Shown: piece after piece, positions 32,501 through 42,524 of the stretch
How the letters are laid out: each line of letters begins with the position of its first letter
Position numbering within the stretch: the first letter of the stretch is position 1
Assembly: GCF_000383615.1 (NCBI RefSeq)
Contig: NZ_KB911586.1
Coordinates: 67,276-131,275, forward strand
Source: Streptomyces canus 299MFChir4.1
Lineage (GTDB): Bacteria > Actinomycetota > Actinomycetes > Streptomycetales > Streptomycetaceae
Reading direction: 5' to 3'
Length of the DNA: 64,000 nt
Position numbers and translations under genes: made by a program
Notes under the pieces: model-generated
What the model was told of the DNA's origin: nothing
The model's input: only the letters and a program-made list of their open reading frames with translations
Databases searched by the model: none

Positions 32501-33333
32501 TGGGCCAGAAGGTTAACCCGCATGGGTTCCGGCTCGGTGTCACCACGGACTTCAAGTCCCGGTGGTACGCCGACAAGCTGTACAAGGACTACGTCAAGGA
32601 AGACGTCGCCATCCGTCGGATGATGACGTCCGGCATGGAGCGCGCCGGCATCTCGAAGGTGGAGATCGAGCGCACCCGTGACCGTGTGCGTGTGGACATC
32701 CACACCGCTCGTCCGGGCATCGTCATCGGCCGCCGTGGCGCCGAGGCCGACCGCATCCGCGGTGACCTCGAGAAGCTCACGGGCAAGCAGGTCCAGCTGA
32801 ACATCCTCGAGGTCAAGAACCCCGAGACCGACGCTCAGCTGGTTGCCCAGGCCGTCGCCGAGCAGCTCTCCTCCCGCGTCTCCTTCCGCCGCGCCATGCG
32901 TAAGAGCATGCAGTCGGCGATGAAGGCCGGCGCCAAGGGCATCAAGATCCAGTGCGGTGGCCGCCTCGGCGGCGCCGAGATGTCCCGCTCGGAGTTCTAC
33001 CGCGAGGGCCGCGTGCCCCTGCACACGCTCCGCGCGAACGTGGACTACGGCTTCTTCGAGGCCAAGACGACCTTCGGCCGCATCGGCGTGAAGGTCTGGA
33101 TCTACAAGGGCGATGTCAAGAACATCGCCGAGGTCCGCGCCGAGAACGCTGCTGCCCGCGCCGGCAACCGCCCGGCCCGTGGTGGCGGCGGCGCCGACCG
33201 CCCGGCCCGTGGTGGCCGTGGCGGCGAGCGCGGCGGTCGCGGTCGTAAGCCGCAGACGGCTCCCGCTGCCGAGGCCCCCAAGGCCGAGGCTCCGGCTGCC
33301 GCTCCGGCTGAGAGCACCGGAACGGAGGCCTGA
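32500..33333 (+). CDS. rpsC: 30S ribosomal protein S3
   Basis: 277 aa protein at the mRNA entry channel. The core has [13 protein letters not shown], a type II KH domain with [15 protein letters not shown], and [26 protein letters not shown] sequence (here [19 protein letters not shown]). Residues 220-277 form a low-complexity tail rich in Gly/Arg then Ala/Pro/Glu, about 45 residues longer than E. coli S3 and usual for Streptomyces. ATG at 32500 overlaps the rplV stop. Confidence 0.97.
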   Translation: MGQKVNPHGFRLGVTTDFKSRWYADKLYKDYVKEDVAIRRMMTSGMERAGISKVEIERTRDRVRVDIHTARPGIVIGRRGAEADRIRGDLEKLTGKQVQLNILEVKNPETDAQLVAQAVAEQLSSRVSFRRAMRKSMQSAMKAGAKGIKIQCGGRLGGAEMSRSEFYREGRVPLHTLRANVDYGFFEAKTTFGRIGVKVWIYKGDVKNIAEVRAENAAARAGNRPARGGGGADRPARGGRGGERGGRGRKPQTAPAAEAPKAEAPAAAPAESTGTEA

Positions 33334-33338
33334 CCGAC

Positions 33339-33758
33339 ATGCTGATCCCCCGTAGGGTCAAGCACCGCAAGCAGCACCACCCGAAGCGCCGTGGTCAGGC
33401 CAAGGGCGGTACGACGGTCGCGTTCGGCGAGTACGGCATTCAGGCCCTCACGCCGGCGTACGTGACCAACCGCCAGATCGAGGCGGCCCGTATCGCGATG
33501 ACCCGCCACATCAAGCGTGGCGGCAAGGTCTGGATCAACATCTACCCGGACCGCCCGCTCACGAAGAAGCCTGCCGAGACCCGCATGGGTTCCGGTAAGG
33601 GTTCTCCCGAGTGGTGGATCGCGAACGTGCACCCGGGCCGGGTCATGTTCGAGCTGTCCTACCCCAACGAGAAGATCGCCCGTGAGGCCCTGACTCGCGC
33701 CGCTCACAAGCTGCCGATGAAGTGCCGGATCGTCAAGCGCGAGGCAGGTGAAGCGTGA
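33339..33758 (+). CDS. rplP: 50S ribosomal protein L16
   Basis: 139 aa protein that positions A-site tRNA near the peptidyl transferase centre. Recognised by [29 protein letters not shown] and the loop [23 protein letters not shown]. Its stop is shared with the rpmC start region (GTGATG), so the two are translationally coupled. Confidence 0.98.
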   Translation: MLIPRRVKHRKQHHPKRRGQAKGGTTVAFGEYGIQALTPAYVTNRQIEAARIAMTRHIKRGGKVWINIYPDRPLTKKPAETRMGSGKGSPEWWIANVHPGRVMFELSYPNEKIAREALTRAAHKLPMKCRIVKREAGEA

Positions 33759-33982
33759 TGTCGGCCGGTACCAAGGCGTCCGAGCTGCGCGAACTGGGTG
33801 ACGAGGAGCTGCTGAACAAGCTCCGCGAAGCCAAGGAAGAGCTGTTCAACCTCCGCTTCCAGGCGGCGACGGGTCAGCTCGAGAACCACGGTCGGCTCAA
33901 GGCCGTCCGTAAGGACATCGCGCGGATCTACACCCTGATGCGTGAGCGCGAGCTGGGCATCGAGACGGTGGAGAGCGCCTGA
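33758..33982 (+). CDS. rpmC: 50S ribosomal protein L29
   Basis: 74 aa helical protein by the tunnel exit, next to L23. Pattern [49 protein letters not shown] is diagnostic. ATG at 33758 ([10 protein letters not shown]) is preferred to the overlapping GTG one codon upstream. Both ends overlap neighbours by one base. Confidence 0.97.
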   Translation: MSAGTKASELRELGDEELLNKLREAKEELFNLRFQAATGQLENHGRLKAVRKDIARIYTLMRERELGIETVESA

Positions 33983-34269
33983 TGAGTGAGAGCAACGTGA
34001 CTGAGCAGACTGCAGAGGCCCGCGGCTTCCGCAAGACCCGTGAGGGTCTCGTCGTCAGCGACAAGATGGACAAGACCGTCGTCGTCGCCGTCGAGGACCG
34101 CGTCAAGCACGCGCTGTACGGCAAGGTCATCCGCCGTACCAACAAGCTCAAGGCGCACGACGAGCAGAACGCTGCCGGCGTCGGCGACCGGGTCCTCCTC
34201 GCGGAGACCCGCCCGCTGTCGGCGACCAAGCGCTGGCGCGTCGTCGAGATCCTCGAGAAGGCCAAGTAA
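33982..34269 (+). CDS. rpsQ: 30S ribosomal protein S17
   Basis: 95 aa primary 16S rRNA-binding protein with an OB fold: [34 protein letters not shown] and [24 protein letters not shown]. It closes the S10 cluster proper; two hairpins and 102 bp separate it from rplN. Confidence 0.98.
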   Translation: MSESNVTEQTAEARGFRKTREGLVVSDKMDKTVVVAVEDRVKHALYGKVIRRTNKLKAHDEQNAAGVGDRVLLAETRPLSATKRWRVVEILEKAK

Positions 34270-34272
34270 TTT

Positions 34273-34343
34273 CCTGCGGGGCCAATCCCGCAGGTCAGTT
34301 CCGCCAGGCTCGGGGCGGGTGTGCCACTCGCACGCCCGCCCCG
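34273..34343 (+). terminator. Tandem hairpins between rpsQ and rplN
   Basis: Hairpin 1: CCTGCGGG/CCCGCAGG (34273-34280 with 34287-34294). Hairpin 2: a 14-bp stem (34311-34324 with 34330-34343, one G-T pair) with a 5-nt loop. Neither is followed by a T-run. They mark the S10/spc boundary and may cause partial termination or processing. Confidence 0.6.
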
Positions 34344-34371
34344 GGAACCGGCAGACAAACAGGAGATAGAC

Positions 34372-34740
34372 GTGATCCAGCAGGAGTCGCGACTGCGTGT
34401 CGCCGACAACACTGGTGCGAAGGAGATCCTTTGCATCCGTGTGCTCGGTGGCTCCGGTCGCCGCTACGCGGGCATCGGTGACGTCATCGTCGCCACCGTC
34501 AAGGACGCGATCCCCGGTGGCAACGTGAAGAAGGGTGACGTCGTCAAGGCGGTCATCGTTCGCACCGTGAAGGAGCGCCGCCGTCCGGACGGCTCGTACA
34601 TCCGCTTCGACGAGAACGCCGCCGTCATTCTGAAGAACGACGGCGACCCTCGCGGCACCCGTATCTTCGGCCCCGTCGGCCGTGAGCTGCGCGAGAAGAA
34701 GTTCATGAAGATCATCTCGCTCGCGCCGGAGGTGCTGTAA
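34372..34740 (+). CDS. rplN: 50S ribosomal protein L14
   Basis: 122 aa protein at the subunit interface (bridge B8). Diagnostic are [36 protein letters not shown] and the C-terminal [24 protein letters not shown] at 34372 follows AGGAGATAGAC and fits the exact family length; longer upstream reading frame is intercistronic hairpin DNA. First gene of the spc cluster, with rplX two bases downstream. Confidence 0.98.
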   Translation: MIQQESRLRVADNTGAKEILCIRVLGGSGRRYAGIGDVIVATVKDAIPGGNVKKGDVVKAVIVRTVKERRRPDGSYIRFDENAAVILKNDGDPRGTRIFGPVGRELREKKFMKIISLAPEVL

Positions 34741-34742
34741 GC

Positions 34743-35066
34743 ATGAAGATCAAGAAGGGCGACCTGGTCCAGGTCATCACCGGTAAGGACAAGGGCAAGC
34801 AGGGCAAGGTCATCGCGGCCTTCCCCCGCGAGGACCGCGTCCTGGTCGAGGGTGTCAACCGGGTCAAGAAGCACACCAAGGCCGGCCCGACCGCTCGCGG
34901 TTCGCAGGCCGGTGGCATCGTCACGACCGAGGCGCCGATCCACGTCTCCAACGTCCAGCTGGTCGTTGAGAAGGACGGCAACAAGGTCGTCACGCGTGTC
35001 GGTTACCGCTTCGACGACGAGGGCAACAAGATCCGCGTTGCCAAGCGGACGGGTGAGGACATCTGA
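34743..35066 (+). CDS. rplX: 50S ribosomal protein L24
   Basis: 107 aa KOW-domain assembly-initiator protein: [28 protein letters not shown], then [23 protein letters not shown] and [20 protein letters not shown]. Its stop overlaps the rplE start by one base. Confidence 0.98.
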   Translation: MKIKKGDLVQVITGKDKGKQGKVIAAFPREDRVLVEGVNRVKKHTKAGPTARGSQAGGIVTTEAPIHVSNVQLVVEKDGNKVVTRVGYRFDDEGNKIRVAKRTGEDI

Positions 35067-35623
35067 TGGCTACCACCACGACTCCGCGTCTCAAGACGAA
35101 GTACCGCGAGGAGATCGCGGGCAAGCTGCGTGACGAGTTCAAGTACGAGAACGTCATGCAGATCCCCGGTCTCGTCAAGATCGTGGTCAACATGGGTGTG
35201 GGCGACGCCGCCCGCGACTCCAAGCTGATCGACGGCGCGATTCGCGACCTCACCACGATCACCGGTCAGAAGCCGGCCGTCACCAAGGCCCGTAAGTCCA
35301 TCGCGCAGTTCAAGCTGCGTGAGGGCCAGCCGATCGGTGCCCACGTCACGCTTCGTGGCGACCGCATGTGGGAGTTCCTGGACCGCACCCTGTCGCTCGC
35401 GCTGCCGCGCATCCGCGACTTCCGTGGTCTGTCCCCCAAGCAGTTCGACGGCCGTGGCAACTACACCTTCGGTCTCACCGAGCAGGTCATGTTCCACGAG
35501 ATCGACCAGGACAAGATCGACCGTACCCGGGGCATGGACATCACCGTGGTGACCACGGCGACCAACGACGCTGAGGGCCGCGCGCTCCTTCGTCACCTCG
35601 GCTTCCCCTTCAAGGAGGCGTGA
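35066..35623 (+). CDS. rplE: 50S ribosomal protein L5
   Basis: 185 aa 5S rRNA-binding protein of the central protuberance. Motifs are [63 protein letters not shown] and [11 protein letters not shown]. Translation is coupled to rplX. rpsN follows after five bases. Confidence 0.98.
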   Translation: MATTTTPRLKTKYREEIAGKLRDEFKYENVMQIPGLVKIVVNMGVGDAARDSKLIDGAIRDLTTITGQKPAVTKARKSIAQFKLREGQPIGAHVTLRGDRMWEFLDRTLSLALPRIRDFRGLSPKQFDGRGNYTFGLTEQVMFHEIDQDKIDRTRGMDITVVTTATNDAEGRALLRHLGFPFKEA

Positions 35624-35628
35624 GCGAG

Positions 35629-35814
35629 ATGGCGAAGAAGGCTCTGATTGCCAAGGCTGCTCGCAAGCCCAAGTTCGGTGTACGTGGCTACACGCGCTGC
35701 CAGCGCTGCGGCCGTCCGCACTCCGTGTACCGCAAGTTCGGCCTGTGCCGCGTGTGCCTTCGTGAGATGGCTCACCGTGGCGAGCTGCCGGGCGTGACCA
35801 AGAGCTCCTGGTAA
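35629..35814 (+). CDS. rpsN: 30S ribosomal protein S14, zinc-binding (type Z)
   Basis: 61 aa short form of S14. The zinc ribbon is formed by CQRCGRP (Cys pair) and GLCRVCLRE (second pair), so this is the C+ housekeeping version. Streptomycetes usually carry a longer zinc-free paralogue elsewhere that replaces it under zinc limitation. ATG at 35629 gives [15 protein letters not shown]; a GTG three codons upstream overlaps rplE and is less likely. Confidence 0.97.
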   Translation: MAKKALIAKAARKPKFGVRGYTRCQRCGRPHSVYRKFGLCRVCLREMAHRGELPGVTKSSW

Positions 35815-35862
35815 TCCCGCTTTTCAGGGATTCCGAAGCTCTCGGTAAGTAAAGGGCTCGGT

Positions 35863-35991
35863 CAGGTGCCCACCCCTCCATGGCTTAGGCTAGGAGGGTT
35901 GGGCGCCTGGACGCCCATACGACTTACTACGCCGTAGGTCCACCGCACCGCACCCGCCTCGTCTCGGATCGAGGAGAGGGATGGGCACCTG
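35863..35991 (+). promoter_or_regulatory. rpsH leader with mutually exclusive hairpins
   Basis: The 210-bp rpsN-rpsH gap is structured. CAGGTGCCCACCCCTCC (35863-35879) pairs with 35893-35909 in a 17-bp stem (one G-T, one mismatch, 13-nt loop). Its first ten bases, CAGGTGCCCA, are also perfectly complementary to TGGGCACCTG at 35982-35991, closer to the rpsH start. The two foldings exclude each other. A small AATCCC/GGGATT hairpin (35813-35832) lies on the rpsN stop. Confidence 0.55.
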
Positions 35992-36024
35992 GAAACCCCG
36001 GCGAGAGAGGCCGAAGGCCAATTC

Positions 36025-36423
36025 ATGACCATGACTGATCCGATCGCAGACATGCTTACGCGTCTGCGGAACGCGAACTCGGCGTACCACGACTCCGTGA
36101 CGATGCCGGCGTCCAAGATCAAGTCTCACATCGCGGAGATCCTCCAGCAGGAGGGCTTCATCACGGGCTGGAAGGTCGAGGACGCCGAGGTCGGCAAGAA
36201 CCTCGTTCTCGAGCTGAAGTTCGGCCCGAACCGTGAGCGCTCCATTGCGGGCATCAAGCGGATCTCCAAGCCCGGTCTCCGGGTTTACGCGAAGTCCACC
36301 AACCTGCCGAAGGTGCTCGGCGGCCTGGGCGTGGCGATCATCTCCACGTCGCACGGTCTCCTCACCGACAAGCAGGCCGGCAAGAAGGGCGTAGGCGGAG
36401 AAGTCCTCGCCTACGTCTGGTAG
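36025..36423 (+). CDS. rpsH: 30S ribosomal protein S8
   Basis: 132 aa primary 16S rRNA-binding protein and, in E. coli, translational repressor of the spc operon. Clear sequences are [45 protein letters not shown] and the C-terminal [25 protein letters not shown] at 36025 gives the [10 protein letters not shown] start common in this genus. The structured leader before it is a possible regulatory target. Confidence 0.98.
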   Translation: MTMTDPIADMLTRLRNANSAYHDSVTMPASKIKSHIAEILQQEGFITGWKVEDAEVGKNLVLELKFGPNRERSIAGIKRISKPGLRVYAKSTNLPKVLGGLGVAIISTSHGLLTDKQAGKKGVGGEVLAYVW

Positions 36424-36448
36424 CGGAAAGGAATCGGAGGAAACAGCT

Positions 36449-36988
36449 ATGTCGCGTATTGGCAAGCTCCCCATCACGGTTCCCGCCGGCGTGGACGTCA
36501 CCATCGACGGCCGTACGGTGTCGGTGAAGGGGCCCAAGGGCTCCCTCTCGCACACCGTCGCTGCGCCGATCGACATCGCCAAGGGTGAGGACGGCGTTCT
36601 CAACGTCACCCGCCCCAACGACGAGCGTCAGAACAAGGCCCTGCACGGCCTGTCCCGCACGCTGGTGGCGAACATGATCACCGGCGTGACCCAGGGTTAC
36701 GTGAAGAAGCTCGAGATCAGCGGTGTCGGTTACCGCGTGCAGGCCAAGGGTTCGAACCTCGAGTTCGCTCTCGGCTACAGCCACCCGATCACCGTCGAGG
36801 CCCCCGAGGGCATCACCTTCAAGGTGGAGGCCCCCACCCGGTTCTCGGTCGAGGGCATCGACAAGCAGAAGGTCGGCGAGGTTGCGGCCAACATCCGCAA
36901 GCTGCGCAAGCCCGACCCGTACAAGGCCAAGGGCGTCAAGTACGAGGGCGAAGTCATCCGCCGCAAGGTCGGAAAGGCGGGTAAGTAA
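36449..36988 (+). CDS. rplF: 50S ribosomal protein L6
   Basis: 179 aa two-domain protein near the sarcin-ricin loop. Motifs are [51 protein letters not shown] and the signature [25 protein letters not shown]. rplR starts three bases after its stop. Confidence 0.98.
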   Translation: MSRIGKLPITVPAGVDVTIDGRTVSVKGPKGSLSHTVAAPIDIAKGEDGVLNVTRPNDERQNKALHGLSRTLVANMITGVTQGYVKKLEISGVGYRVQAKGSNLEFALGYSHPITVEAPEGITFKVEAPTRFSVEGIDKQKVGEVAANIRKLRKPDPYKAKGVKYEGEVIRRKVGKAGK

Positions 36989-36991
36989 GCC

Positions 36992-37375
36992 ATGGCATAC
37001 GGACAGAAGATCCTGAAGGGCGACGCCTACAAGCGCGCCGCGATCAAGCGCCGTCACATCCGGATCCGGAAGAACATCTCCGGTACGGCGGAGCGTCCCC
37101 GTCTGGTCGTTACCCGCTCCAACCGCCACATCGTGGCCCAGGTGATCGACGACATCAAGGGTCACACCCTGGCGTCGGCGTCCACCCTGGACACCACGGT
37201 CCGCGGTGGCGAGGGCGACAAGTCCGCGCAGGCCAAGCAGGTCGGTGCCCTGGTCGCCGAGCGAGCCAAGGCCGCCGGTGTCGAGGCTGTCGTATTCGAC
37301 CGTGGTGGCAACCAGTACGCCGGGCGCATCGCCGCCCTGGCGGACGCCGCCCGCGAAGCCGGCTTGAAGTTCTGA
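36992..37375 (+). CDS. rplR: 50S ribosomal protein L18
   Basis: 127 aa 5S rRNA-binding partner of L5: [76 protein letters not shown]. Normal length and no anomalies; 39 bp before rpsE. Confidence 0.98.
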   Translation: MAYGQKILKGDAYKRAAIKRRHIRIRKNISGTAERPRLVVTRSNRHIVAQVIDDIKGHTLASASTLDTTVRGGEGDKSAQAKQVGALVAERAKAAGVEAVVFDRGGNQYAGRIAALADAAREAGLKF

Positions 37376-37414
37376 GCCGTTCGTAGCTAGCGGAAAAAGA
37401 GAGAGGTAATTCCA

Positions 37415-38023
37415 ATGGCTGGACCCCAGCGCCGCGGTGGCGGTGCCGGTGGCGGCGAGCGGCGGGACCGGAAGGGCCGTGACGGCGGCGCTGCTGCCGC
37501 CGAGAAGACCGCGTACGTTGAGCGCGTTGTCGCGATCAACCGCGTCGCCAAGGTTGTGAAGGGTGGTCGTCGCTTCAGCTTCACCGCGCTGGTCGTGGTG
37601 GGCGACGGTGACGGCACCGTGGGTGTCGGTTACGGCAAGGCCAAGGAGGTGCCGGCCGCCATCGCCAAGGGTGTTGAGGAGGCCAAGAAGCACTTCTTCA
37701 AGGTCCCCCGTATCCAGGGCACCATCCCGCACCCGATCACGGGTGAGAAGGCGGCGGGCGTCGTCCTGCTCAAGCCGGCGTCCCCCGGTACCGGCGTTAT
37801 CGCCGGTGGCCCGGTGCGTGCCGTGCTCGAGTGCGCCGGCGTTCACGACATCCTGTCGAAGTCGCTCGGCTCGTCGAACGCGATCAACATCGTGCACGCG
37901 ACCGTGGAGGCCCTGAAGGGTCTGCAGCGTCCCGAGGAGATCGCGGCTCGCCGTGGTCTGCCCCTCGAGGACGTCGCTCCCGCGGCTCTGCTGCGTGCGC
38001 GTGCCGGGGCTGGTGCTGCGTAA
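37415..38023 (+). CDS. rpsE: 30S ribosomal protein S5
   Basis: 202 aa fidelity protein at the mRNA entry side. A Gly/Arg-rich N-terminal extension (about 30 aa) precedes the double-stranded-RNA-type domain [32 protein letters not shown], whose loop is the spectinomycin-contact region, and the C-terminal domain [36 protein letters not shown]. Its stop overlaps the rpmD start (TAATG). Confidence 0.98.
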   Translation: MAGPQRRGGGAGGGERRDRKGRDGGAAAAEKTAYVERVVAINRVAKVVKGGRRFSFTALVVVGDGDGTVGVGYGKAKEVPAAIAKGVEEAKKHFFKVPRIQGTIPHPITGEKAAGVVLLKPASPGTGVIAGGPVRAVLECAGVHDILSKSLGSSNAINIVHATVEALKGLQRPEEIAARRGLPLEDVAPAALLRARAGAGAA

Positions 38024-38205
38024 TGGCTCAGCTCAAGATCACGCAGACGAAGTCGTACATCGGCAGCAAGCAGAACCACCGTGACACCCTGCGCTCCCTT
38101 GGTCTCAAGGGCATCAACACGCAGGTCGTCAAGGAGGATCGTCCCGAGTTCCGCGGCATGGTGCACACCGTCCGCCACCTCGTGACGGTCGAGGAGGTCG
38201 ACTGA
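38023..38205 (+). CDS. rpmD: 50S ribosomal protein L30
   Basis: 60 aa small 50S protein: [52 protein letters not shown] matches L30 over its whole length. Start ATG 38023 overlaps the rpsE stop by one base; rplO follows two bases downstream. Confidence 0.97.
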   Translation: MAQLKITQTKSYIGSKQNHRDTLRSLGLKGINTQVVKEDRPEFRGMVHTVRHLVTVEEVD

Positions 38206-38207
38206 TC

Positions 38208-38663
38208 ATGGCGGAGAACAACCCGCTCAAGATCCACAACCTCCGTCCCGCCCCGGGCGCCAAGACCGCCAAGACCCGTGTGGGTCGTGGTGAGGCGTCG
38301 AAGGGTAAGACGGCCGGTCGTGGTACCAAGGGTACGAAGGCCCGTTACCAGGTTCCGGAGCGCTTCGAGGGTGGCCAGATGCCCCTCCACATGCGTCTTC
38401 CGAAGCTGAAGGGCTTCAAGAACCCGTTCAAGACCGAGTTCCAGGTCGTGAACCTCGACAAGCTGGCCGCGCTCTACCCCGAGGGTGGCGAGGTCACCGT
38501 CGAGGGTCTGGTGGCCAAGGGTGCCGTTCGCAAGAACAGCCTCGTCAAGGTCCTCGGCCAGGGCGAGATCTCCGTGGCGCTGCAGGTGACGGTCGACGCC
38601 GTCTCCGGCTCCGCCAAGGAAAAGATCACCGCCGCCGGCGGCACGGTCACCGAGCTCGTCTGA
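38208..38663 (+). CDS. rplO: 50S ribosomal protein L15
   Basis: 151 aa assembly protein with a Gly/Arg/Lys-rich N-terminal arm ([31 protein letters not shown]) and globular C-terminal domain ([20 protein letters not shown], then [17 protein letters not shown]). Last ribosomal gene before secY; a perfect terminator hairpin follows 25 bp after the stop. Confidence 0.98.
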   Translation: MAENNPLKIHNLRPAPGAKTAKTRVGRGEASKGKTAGRGTKGTKARYQVPERFEGGQMPLHMRLPKLKGFKNPFKTEFQVVNLDKLAALYPEGGEVTVEGLVAKGAVRKNSLVKVLGQGEISVALQVTVDAVSGSAKEKITAAGGTVTELV

Positions 38664-38687
38664 GCGCGATGACCTGAAGCAGTACCC

Positions 38688-38720
38688 ACCGGGGATACCT
38701 CACAACGAGGTATCCCCGGT
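38688..38720 (+). terminator. Terminator after rplO
   Basis: Perfect 14-bp stem ACCGGGGATACCTC/GAGGTATCCCCGGT (38688-38701 with 38707-38720), 5-nt ACAAC loop, then TTGGTCGTT. It separates the spc ribosomal genes from secY-adk. Confidence 0.9.
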
Positions 38721-38726
38721 TGGTCG

Positions 38727-38756
38727 TTCCACGGCAGGCGGCGGCCCGGGTAAGGT
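38727..38756 (+). promoter_or_regulatory. Candidate secY promoter
   Basis: TTCCAC, 18-bp spacer, TAAGGT, just after the rplO terminator and 84 bp before the secY start. The -10 is good for a streptomycete vegetative promoter and the -35 moderate; its position after a terminator supports it. Confidence 0.45.
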
Positions 38757-38839
38757 GGCCTGCACTGCTTTCCCACATATTCGTCGAACCTCAAGACCGT
38801 CACCCTTGACGCAGTAGCGCGGGGGTCGCAGGAGGCACC

Positions 38840-40153
38840 GTGCTCACCGCGTTCGCCCGGGCGTTCAGGACGCCCGACCTGCGCAAGAAGCTGCTCTTCA
38901 CGCTCGCCATCATCGTGGTGTACCGCGTGGGTACCCATGTCCCGATCCCTGGCGTCAACTACAAGTCCGTCCAGGAGTGTGTGGACCAGGCGTCCGGCAA
39001 CCAGGGACTCTTCGGTCTGGTCAACATGTTCAGCGGTGGCGCGCTGCTGCAGATCACGATCTTCGCGCTCGGCATCATGCCGTACATCACGGCGAGCATC
39101 ATTCTGCAACTGCTCACCGTCGTCATCCCGCGCCTGGAAGCCCTCAAGAAGGAGGGCCAGGCCGGCACGGCGAAGATCACGCAGTACACCCGTTACCTCA
39201 CGGTGGCGCTCGCCATCCTGCAGGGCACGGGCCTGGTGGCCACCGCCCGCAGCGGCGCCCTCTTCTCGGGCTGCACGGTCGCGTCGAGCATCGTCCCGGA
39301 CCGCGCGATCTTCACCACGATCGTCATGGTCATCACGATGACCGCCGGTACGGCCGTCGTCATGTGGCTCGGTGAGCTCATCACCGACCGCGGCATCGGC
39401 AACGGCATGTCGATCCTGATGTTCATCTCGATCGCCGCCACCTTCCCGTCCGCCCTGTGGGCCATCAAGAAGCAGGGCACCCTGGCCGGCGGCTGGATCG
39501 AGTTCGGCACCGTGATCGCGGTCGGCCTGGTCATGGTCGGTCTGGTGGTCTTCGTCGAGCAGGCCCAGCGCCGTATCCCGGTGCAGTACGCGAAGCGCAT
39601 GATCGGCCGTCGGTCCTACGGCGGTACGTCGACGTACATCCCGCTGAAGGTCAACCAGGCCGGTGTGATTCCGGTCATCTTCGCGTCGTCGCTGCTCTAC
39701 ATCCCGGCGCTGGTCGCGCAGTTCTCGAGTGGCACATCGAGCTGGAAGACCTGGATCGAGGCCAACCTCACCAAGGGCGACCACCCGATCTACATCAGCA
39801 TGTACTTCTTGCTCATCGTCTTCTTCGCGTTCTTCTACGTGGCGATCTCCTTCAACCCCGAGGAAGTCGCCGACAACATGAAGAAGTATGGTGGCTTCAT
39901 CCCGGGCATCCGGGCTGGCCGACCGACCGCTGAGTACCTCTCCTACGTACTCAACCGGATCACCTGGCCGGGTTCGCTGTACTTGGGTCTGATCGCTCTT
40001 GTGCCAACACTGGCGTTGGTCGGCTTCGGGGCAAGCCAGAACTTCCCCTTCGGCGGGACAAGCATCCTGATCATCGTGGGTGTGGGTCTCGAGACGGTGA
40101 AGCAGATCGAGAGCCAGCTCCAGCAGCGCAATTACGAAGGGTTCCTCCGCTGA
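38840..40153 (+). CDS. secY: Preprotein translocase subunit SecY
   Basis: 437 aa channel-forming subunit of the Sec translocon with ten predicted membrane helices. Recognisable are [35 protein letters not shown] (helix 1), [32 protein letters not shown] (helix 2 with plug region), [16 protein letters not shown] and the cytoplasmic [44 protein letters not shown] at 38840 follows AGGAGG four bases upstream. Its stop overlaps the adk start, forming a secY-adk unit. Confidence 0.98.
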   Translation: MLTAFARAFRTPDLRKKLLFTLAIIVVYRVGTHVPIPGVNYKSVQECVDQASGNQGLFGLVNMFSGGALLQITIFALGIMPYITASIILQLLTVVIPRLEALKKEGQAGTAKITQYTRYLTVALAILQGTGLVATARSGALFSGCTVASSIVPDRAIFTTIVMVITMTAGTAVVMWLGELITDRGIGNGMSILMFISIAATFPSALWAIKKQGTLAGGWIEFGTVIAVGLVMVGLVVFVEQAQRRIPVQYAKRMIGRRSYGGTSTYIPLKVNQAGVIPVIFASSLLYIPALVAQFSSGTSSWKTWIEANLTKGDHPIYISMYFLLIVFFAFFYVAISFNPEEVADNMKKYGGFIPGIRAGRPTAEYLSYVLNRITWPGSLYLGLIALVPTLALVGFGASQNFPFGGTSILIIVGVGLETVKQIESQLQQRNYEGFLR

Positions 40154-40815
40154 TGCGTATCGTCCTCGTCGGGCCGCCGGGCGCCGGTAAGGGAACGCAG
40201 GCCGCGTTCCTCGCCTCGAACCTGTCGATCCCGCACATCTCCACGGGCGACCTGTTCCGCGCCAACATCAGCCGGCAGACGGACCTCGGCAAACTCGCGA
40301 AGTCCTACATGGACGCGGGCAACCTGGTCCCGGACGAGGTCACCATCGGGATGGCCAAGGACCGCATGGAGCAGCCGGACGCCGAGAACGGCTTCCTGCT
40401 CGACGGCTTCCCGCGCAATGTCTCGCAGGCCGAGGCGCTCGACGAGATGCTGCAGACCGAGGGCATGAAGCTGGACGCTGTGCTGGACCTCGAAGTCCCC
40501 GAGGAGGAGGTCGTCAAGCGCATCGCCGGCCGCCGCATCTGCCGCAACGACTCGGCGCACGTCTTCCACGTGTCGTACAAGGCGCCGAAGCAGGACGGCG
40601 TCTGTGACGTCTGCGGCGGCGAGCTGTACCAGCGCGACGACGACTCCGAGGAGACGGTCCGCAAGCGCCTGGAGGTCTACCACACCCAGACCGAGCCGAT
40701 CATCGACTACTACAAGGCCCAGGGCCTGGTGGTCACGATCTCGGCGCTCGGCAAGGTGGAGGACGTCACCGGCCGTGCCATGGAGGCGCTCCAGCACGAG
40801 GGCGACGCCGCGTAG
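40153..40815 (+). CDS. adk: Adenylate kinase
   Basis: 220 aa enzyme balancing ATP + AMP = 2 ADP in the cytoplasm. The P-loop is [15 protein letters not shown] (residues 7-21), the AMP site [12 protein letters not shown], and the signature [17 protein letters not shown]. It is the long type with a LID domain; the LID contains [10 protein letters not shown]...[14 protein letters not shown], holding one Cys at the first site and a CDVC pair, so zinc binding is uncertain. Translation is coupled to secY. Confidence 0.97.
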   Translation: MRIVLVGPPGAGKGTQAAFLASNLSIPHISTGDLFRANISRQTDLGKLAKSYMDAGNLVPDEVTIGMAKDRMEQPDAENGFLLDGFPRNVSQAEALDEMLQTEGMKLDAVLDLEVPEEEVVKRIAGRRICRNDSAHVFHVSYKAPKQDGVCDVCGGELYQRDDDSEETVRKRLEVYHTQTEPIIDYYKAQGLVVTISALGKVEDVTGRAMEALQHEGDAA

Positions 40816-40953
40816 CGGTCTTTCCGCAGCGGTTTTCCACGTACGACAGCCGCGGTTCCCTTCCGAGGGGGCCGCGGCTGCTGTGTGGGTGCACGTATCG
40901 TTGACGGCACCCGTCCCTCAAGATTTCCCCGGTTTCAGAAAGGCTTCCGCCGC

Positions 40954-41790
40954 ATGGTGCAGATCAAGACCCCCGAGCAGATCGCCAAGATGCGCGAGGC
41001 GGGGCTGGTCGTCGCCGCCATCCACGCGGCGACCCGAGAGGCCGCGGTGCCCGGGGCCACGACCAGGGATCTCGACCAGGTCGCGCGCAAGGTCCTCGCG
41101 GAGCACGACGCCAAGCCGAACTTCCTGGGGTACGGCGGTTTCCCGGCGACGATCTGCACCTCCGTGAACGAGGTCGTCGTCCACGGCATCCCGTCCGACG
41201 AGGTCGTCCTCAAGGACGGCGACATCATCTCCATCGACTGCGGCGCGATCATCGACGGCTGGCACGGGGACGCGGCCTACACGGCCTTCGTGGGCTCGGG
41301 TCACGCTCCGGAGCTGCTGGAGCTCTCGCGGGTGACCGAGGAGTCCATGTGGGCCGGCATCGCGGCGATGAAGCAGGGCAACCGGCTCGTCGACGTCTCC
41401 CGGGCCATCGAGACGTACATCCGCCGCCAGCCGAAGCCGGGCGGCGGCCGCTACGGGATCATCGAGGACTACGGCGGTCACGGCATCGGCACCGAGATGC
41501 ACATGGACCCGCACCTGCTGAACTACGTCGACCGGCGCCGGGGGAAGGGGCCGAAGCTGGTCACCGGGTTCTGCCTGGCGATCGAGCCGATGGTGTCCCT
41601 GGGCACCCCGAGGACGGAGGTCCTGTCGGACGACTGGACGGTCATCACGACGGACGGTACGTGGTCGTCCCACTGGGAGCACTCGGTGGCGCTGACGGAC
41701 GAGGGGCCGCTGGTTCTGACGGCTCCCGACGGCGGCAGGGCGAAGCTCGCGGAGCACGGGATCACCGCCGCGCCCGACCCGCTCGCTTAA
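40954..41790 (+). CDS. map: Methionine aminopeptidase, type I
   Basis: 278 aa metalloprotease that removes N-terminal Met from nascent proteins. The di-metal ligands are in place: Asp in SIDCGAIIDGWHGDAAYT (two Asp), His in GGHGIGTEMHMDP, Glu in AIEPMVSLG and the final Glu in SSHWEHSVALT. The catalytic His is in VVVHGIPSD. ATG at 40954 gives MVQIKTPEQIAKMREAG, the usual start; the longer frame upstream includes intergenic DNA. It lies 138 bp after adk. Confidence 0.96.
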   Translation: MVQIKTPEQIAKMREAGLVVAAIHAATREAAVPGATTRDLDQVARKVLAEHDAKPNFLGYGGFPATICTSVNEVVVHGIPSDEVVLKDGDIISIDCGAIIDGWHGDAAYTAFVGSGHAPELLELSRVTEESMWAGIAAMKQGNRLVDVSRAIETYIRRQPKPGGGRYGIIEDYGGHGIGTEMHMDPHLLNYVDRRRGKGPKLVTGFCLAIEPMVSLGTPRTEVLSDDWTVITTDGTWSSHWEHSVALTDEGPLVLTAPDGGRAKLAEHGITAAPDPLA

Positions 41791-41820
41791 TGATCTACCT
41801 TCTGGGGCATCCTTCCTCGA

Positions 41821-41850
41821 TTCGTCTTTCGGTGAGCCCTGACGTAGACT
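41821..41850 (+). promoter_or_regulatory. Candidate infA promoter
   Basis: TTCGTC, 18-bp spacer, TAGACT. The -10 TAGACT is close to the best streptomycete vegetative box. It lies 94 bp before the infA GTG, in a 153-bp gap after map, and would drive infA-rpmJ-rpsM and beyond. Confidence 0.55.
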
Positions 41851-41943
41851 GACTCGTCGGCTCTCGTGCACCCGCATGTCCGCATGCGCCCTCAGGGGAA
41901 GCGCAGGGGAGTCGATCAAGGTAGTCGATTCGAAGGGCGAAGC

Positions 41944-42165
41944 GTGGCCAAGAAGCAAGGTGCCATCGAGATCGAGGGCACTGTCGTCGAGTCTCTTCCG
42001 AACGCCATGTTCAAGGTCGAGCTCCAGAACGGCCACCAGGTCCTGGCTCACATCAGCGGAAAGATGCGTATGCACTACATCCGTATCCTCCCTGACGACC
42101 GGGTCGTGGTGGAGTTGTCTCCGTACGACCTGACACGTGGCCGGATCGTCTACCGGTACAAGTAG
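41944..42165 (+). CDS. infA: Translation initiation factor IF-1
   Basis: 73 aa S1-type OB-fold protein that occupies the 30S A site during initiation. Sequence [76 protein letters not shown] is complete (first residues [11 protein letters not shown], last VYRYK). GTG at 41944 is fixed by the exact family length. rpmJ follows after 59 bp. Confidence 0.98.
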   Translation: MAKKQGAIEIEGTVVESLPNAMFKVELQNGHQVLAHISGKMRMHYIRILPDDRVVVELSPYDLTRGRIVYRYK

Positions 42166-42224
42166 ATCTTGCCCGCATCCCGCTGCGGCGGGGTGGTGGC
42201 ACTGACCCGGAGAACCTCAATCCC

Positions 42225-42338
42225 ATGAAGGTCAAGCCGAGCGTCAAGAAGATCTGCGACAAGTGCAGGGTGATCCGCCGTCACGGCCGGGTCATGGTCA
42301 TTTGCGAGAACCCGCGCCACAAGCAGCGCCAGGGCTGA
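42225..42338 (+). CDS. rpmJ: 50S ribosomal protein L36 (zinc-binding form)
   Basis: 37 aa, the smallest ribosomal protein here. Sequence begins [19 protein letters not shown] and ends [10 protein letters not shown]. The zinc ligands are Cys11 and Cys14 (CDKC), Cys27 (VICEN) and His32 (PRHKQ), so this is the C+ form. Start ATG 42225 follows CCGGAGAACC. It lies between infA and rpsM, as in other actinobacteria. Confidence 0.97.
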   Translation: MKVKPSVKKICDKCRVIRRHGRVMVICENPRHKQRQG

Positions 42339-42408
42339 CGCAGGACCGAACCCTCTGCTCTCGCAGGGATTCGCGCGACGCAAGCTGAATTTGTTCATAC
42401 GCGGAGCC

Positions 42409-42449
42409 CAGACGTCTTTCGTCTGACACCCCCGGTTCGGAGGCCGGGG
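42409..42449 (+). promoter_or_regulatory. Structured leader of rpsM
   Basis: Two hairpins lie in the 186-bp rpmJ-rpsM gap: CAGACG-TCTTT-CGTCTG (42409-42425, perfect 6-bp stem) and CCCCGG/CCGGGG (42430-42435 with 42444-42449). Imperfect self-complementarity continues to about 42490. In E. coli S4 represses the alpha operon at the rpsM start; no such pseudoknot is evident, and rpsD is not in this cluster. Confidence 0.45.
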
Positions 42450-42524
42450 ACCCAGTTCGTACCTGGTACGGCGGCTGGGAACCGGCTCTGTGGAAGACCT
42501 CCGAAGATCACCAGGAGCCATTGA

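Noticed and set aside
33113..33333. Glycine-rich tail of S3 as a frameshift or repeat insertion
   Set aside because: The frame is continuous, and low-complexity S3 tails are normal in Streptomyces.
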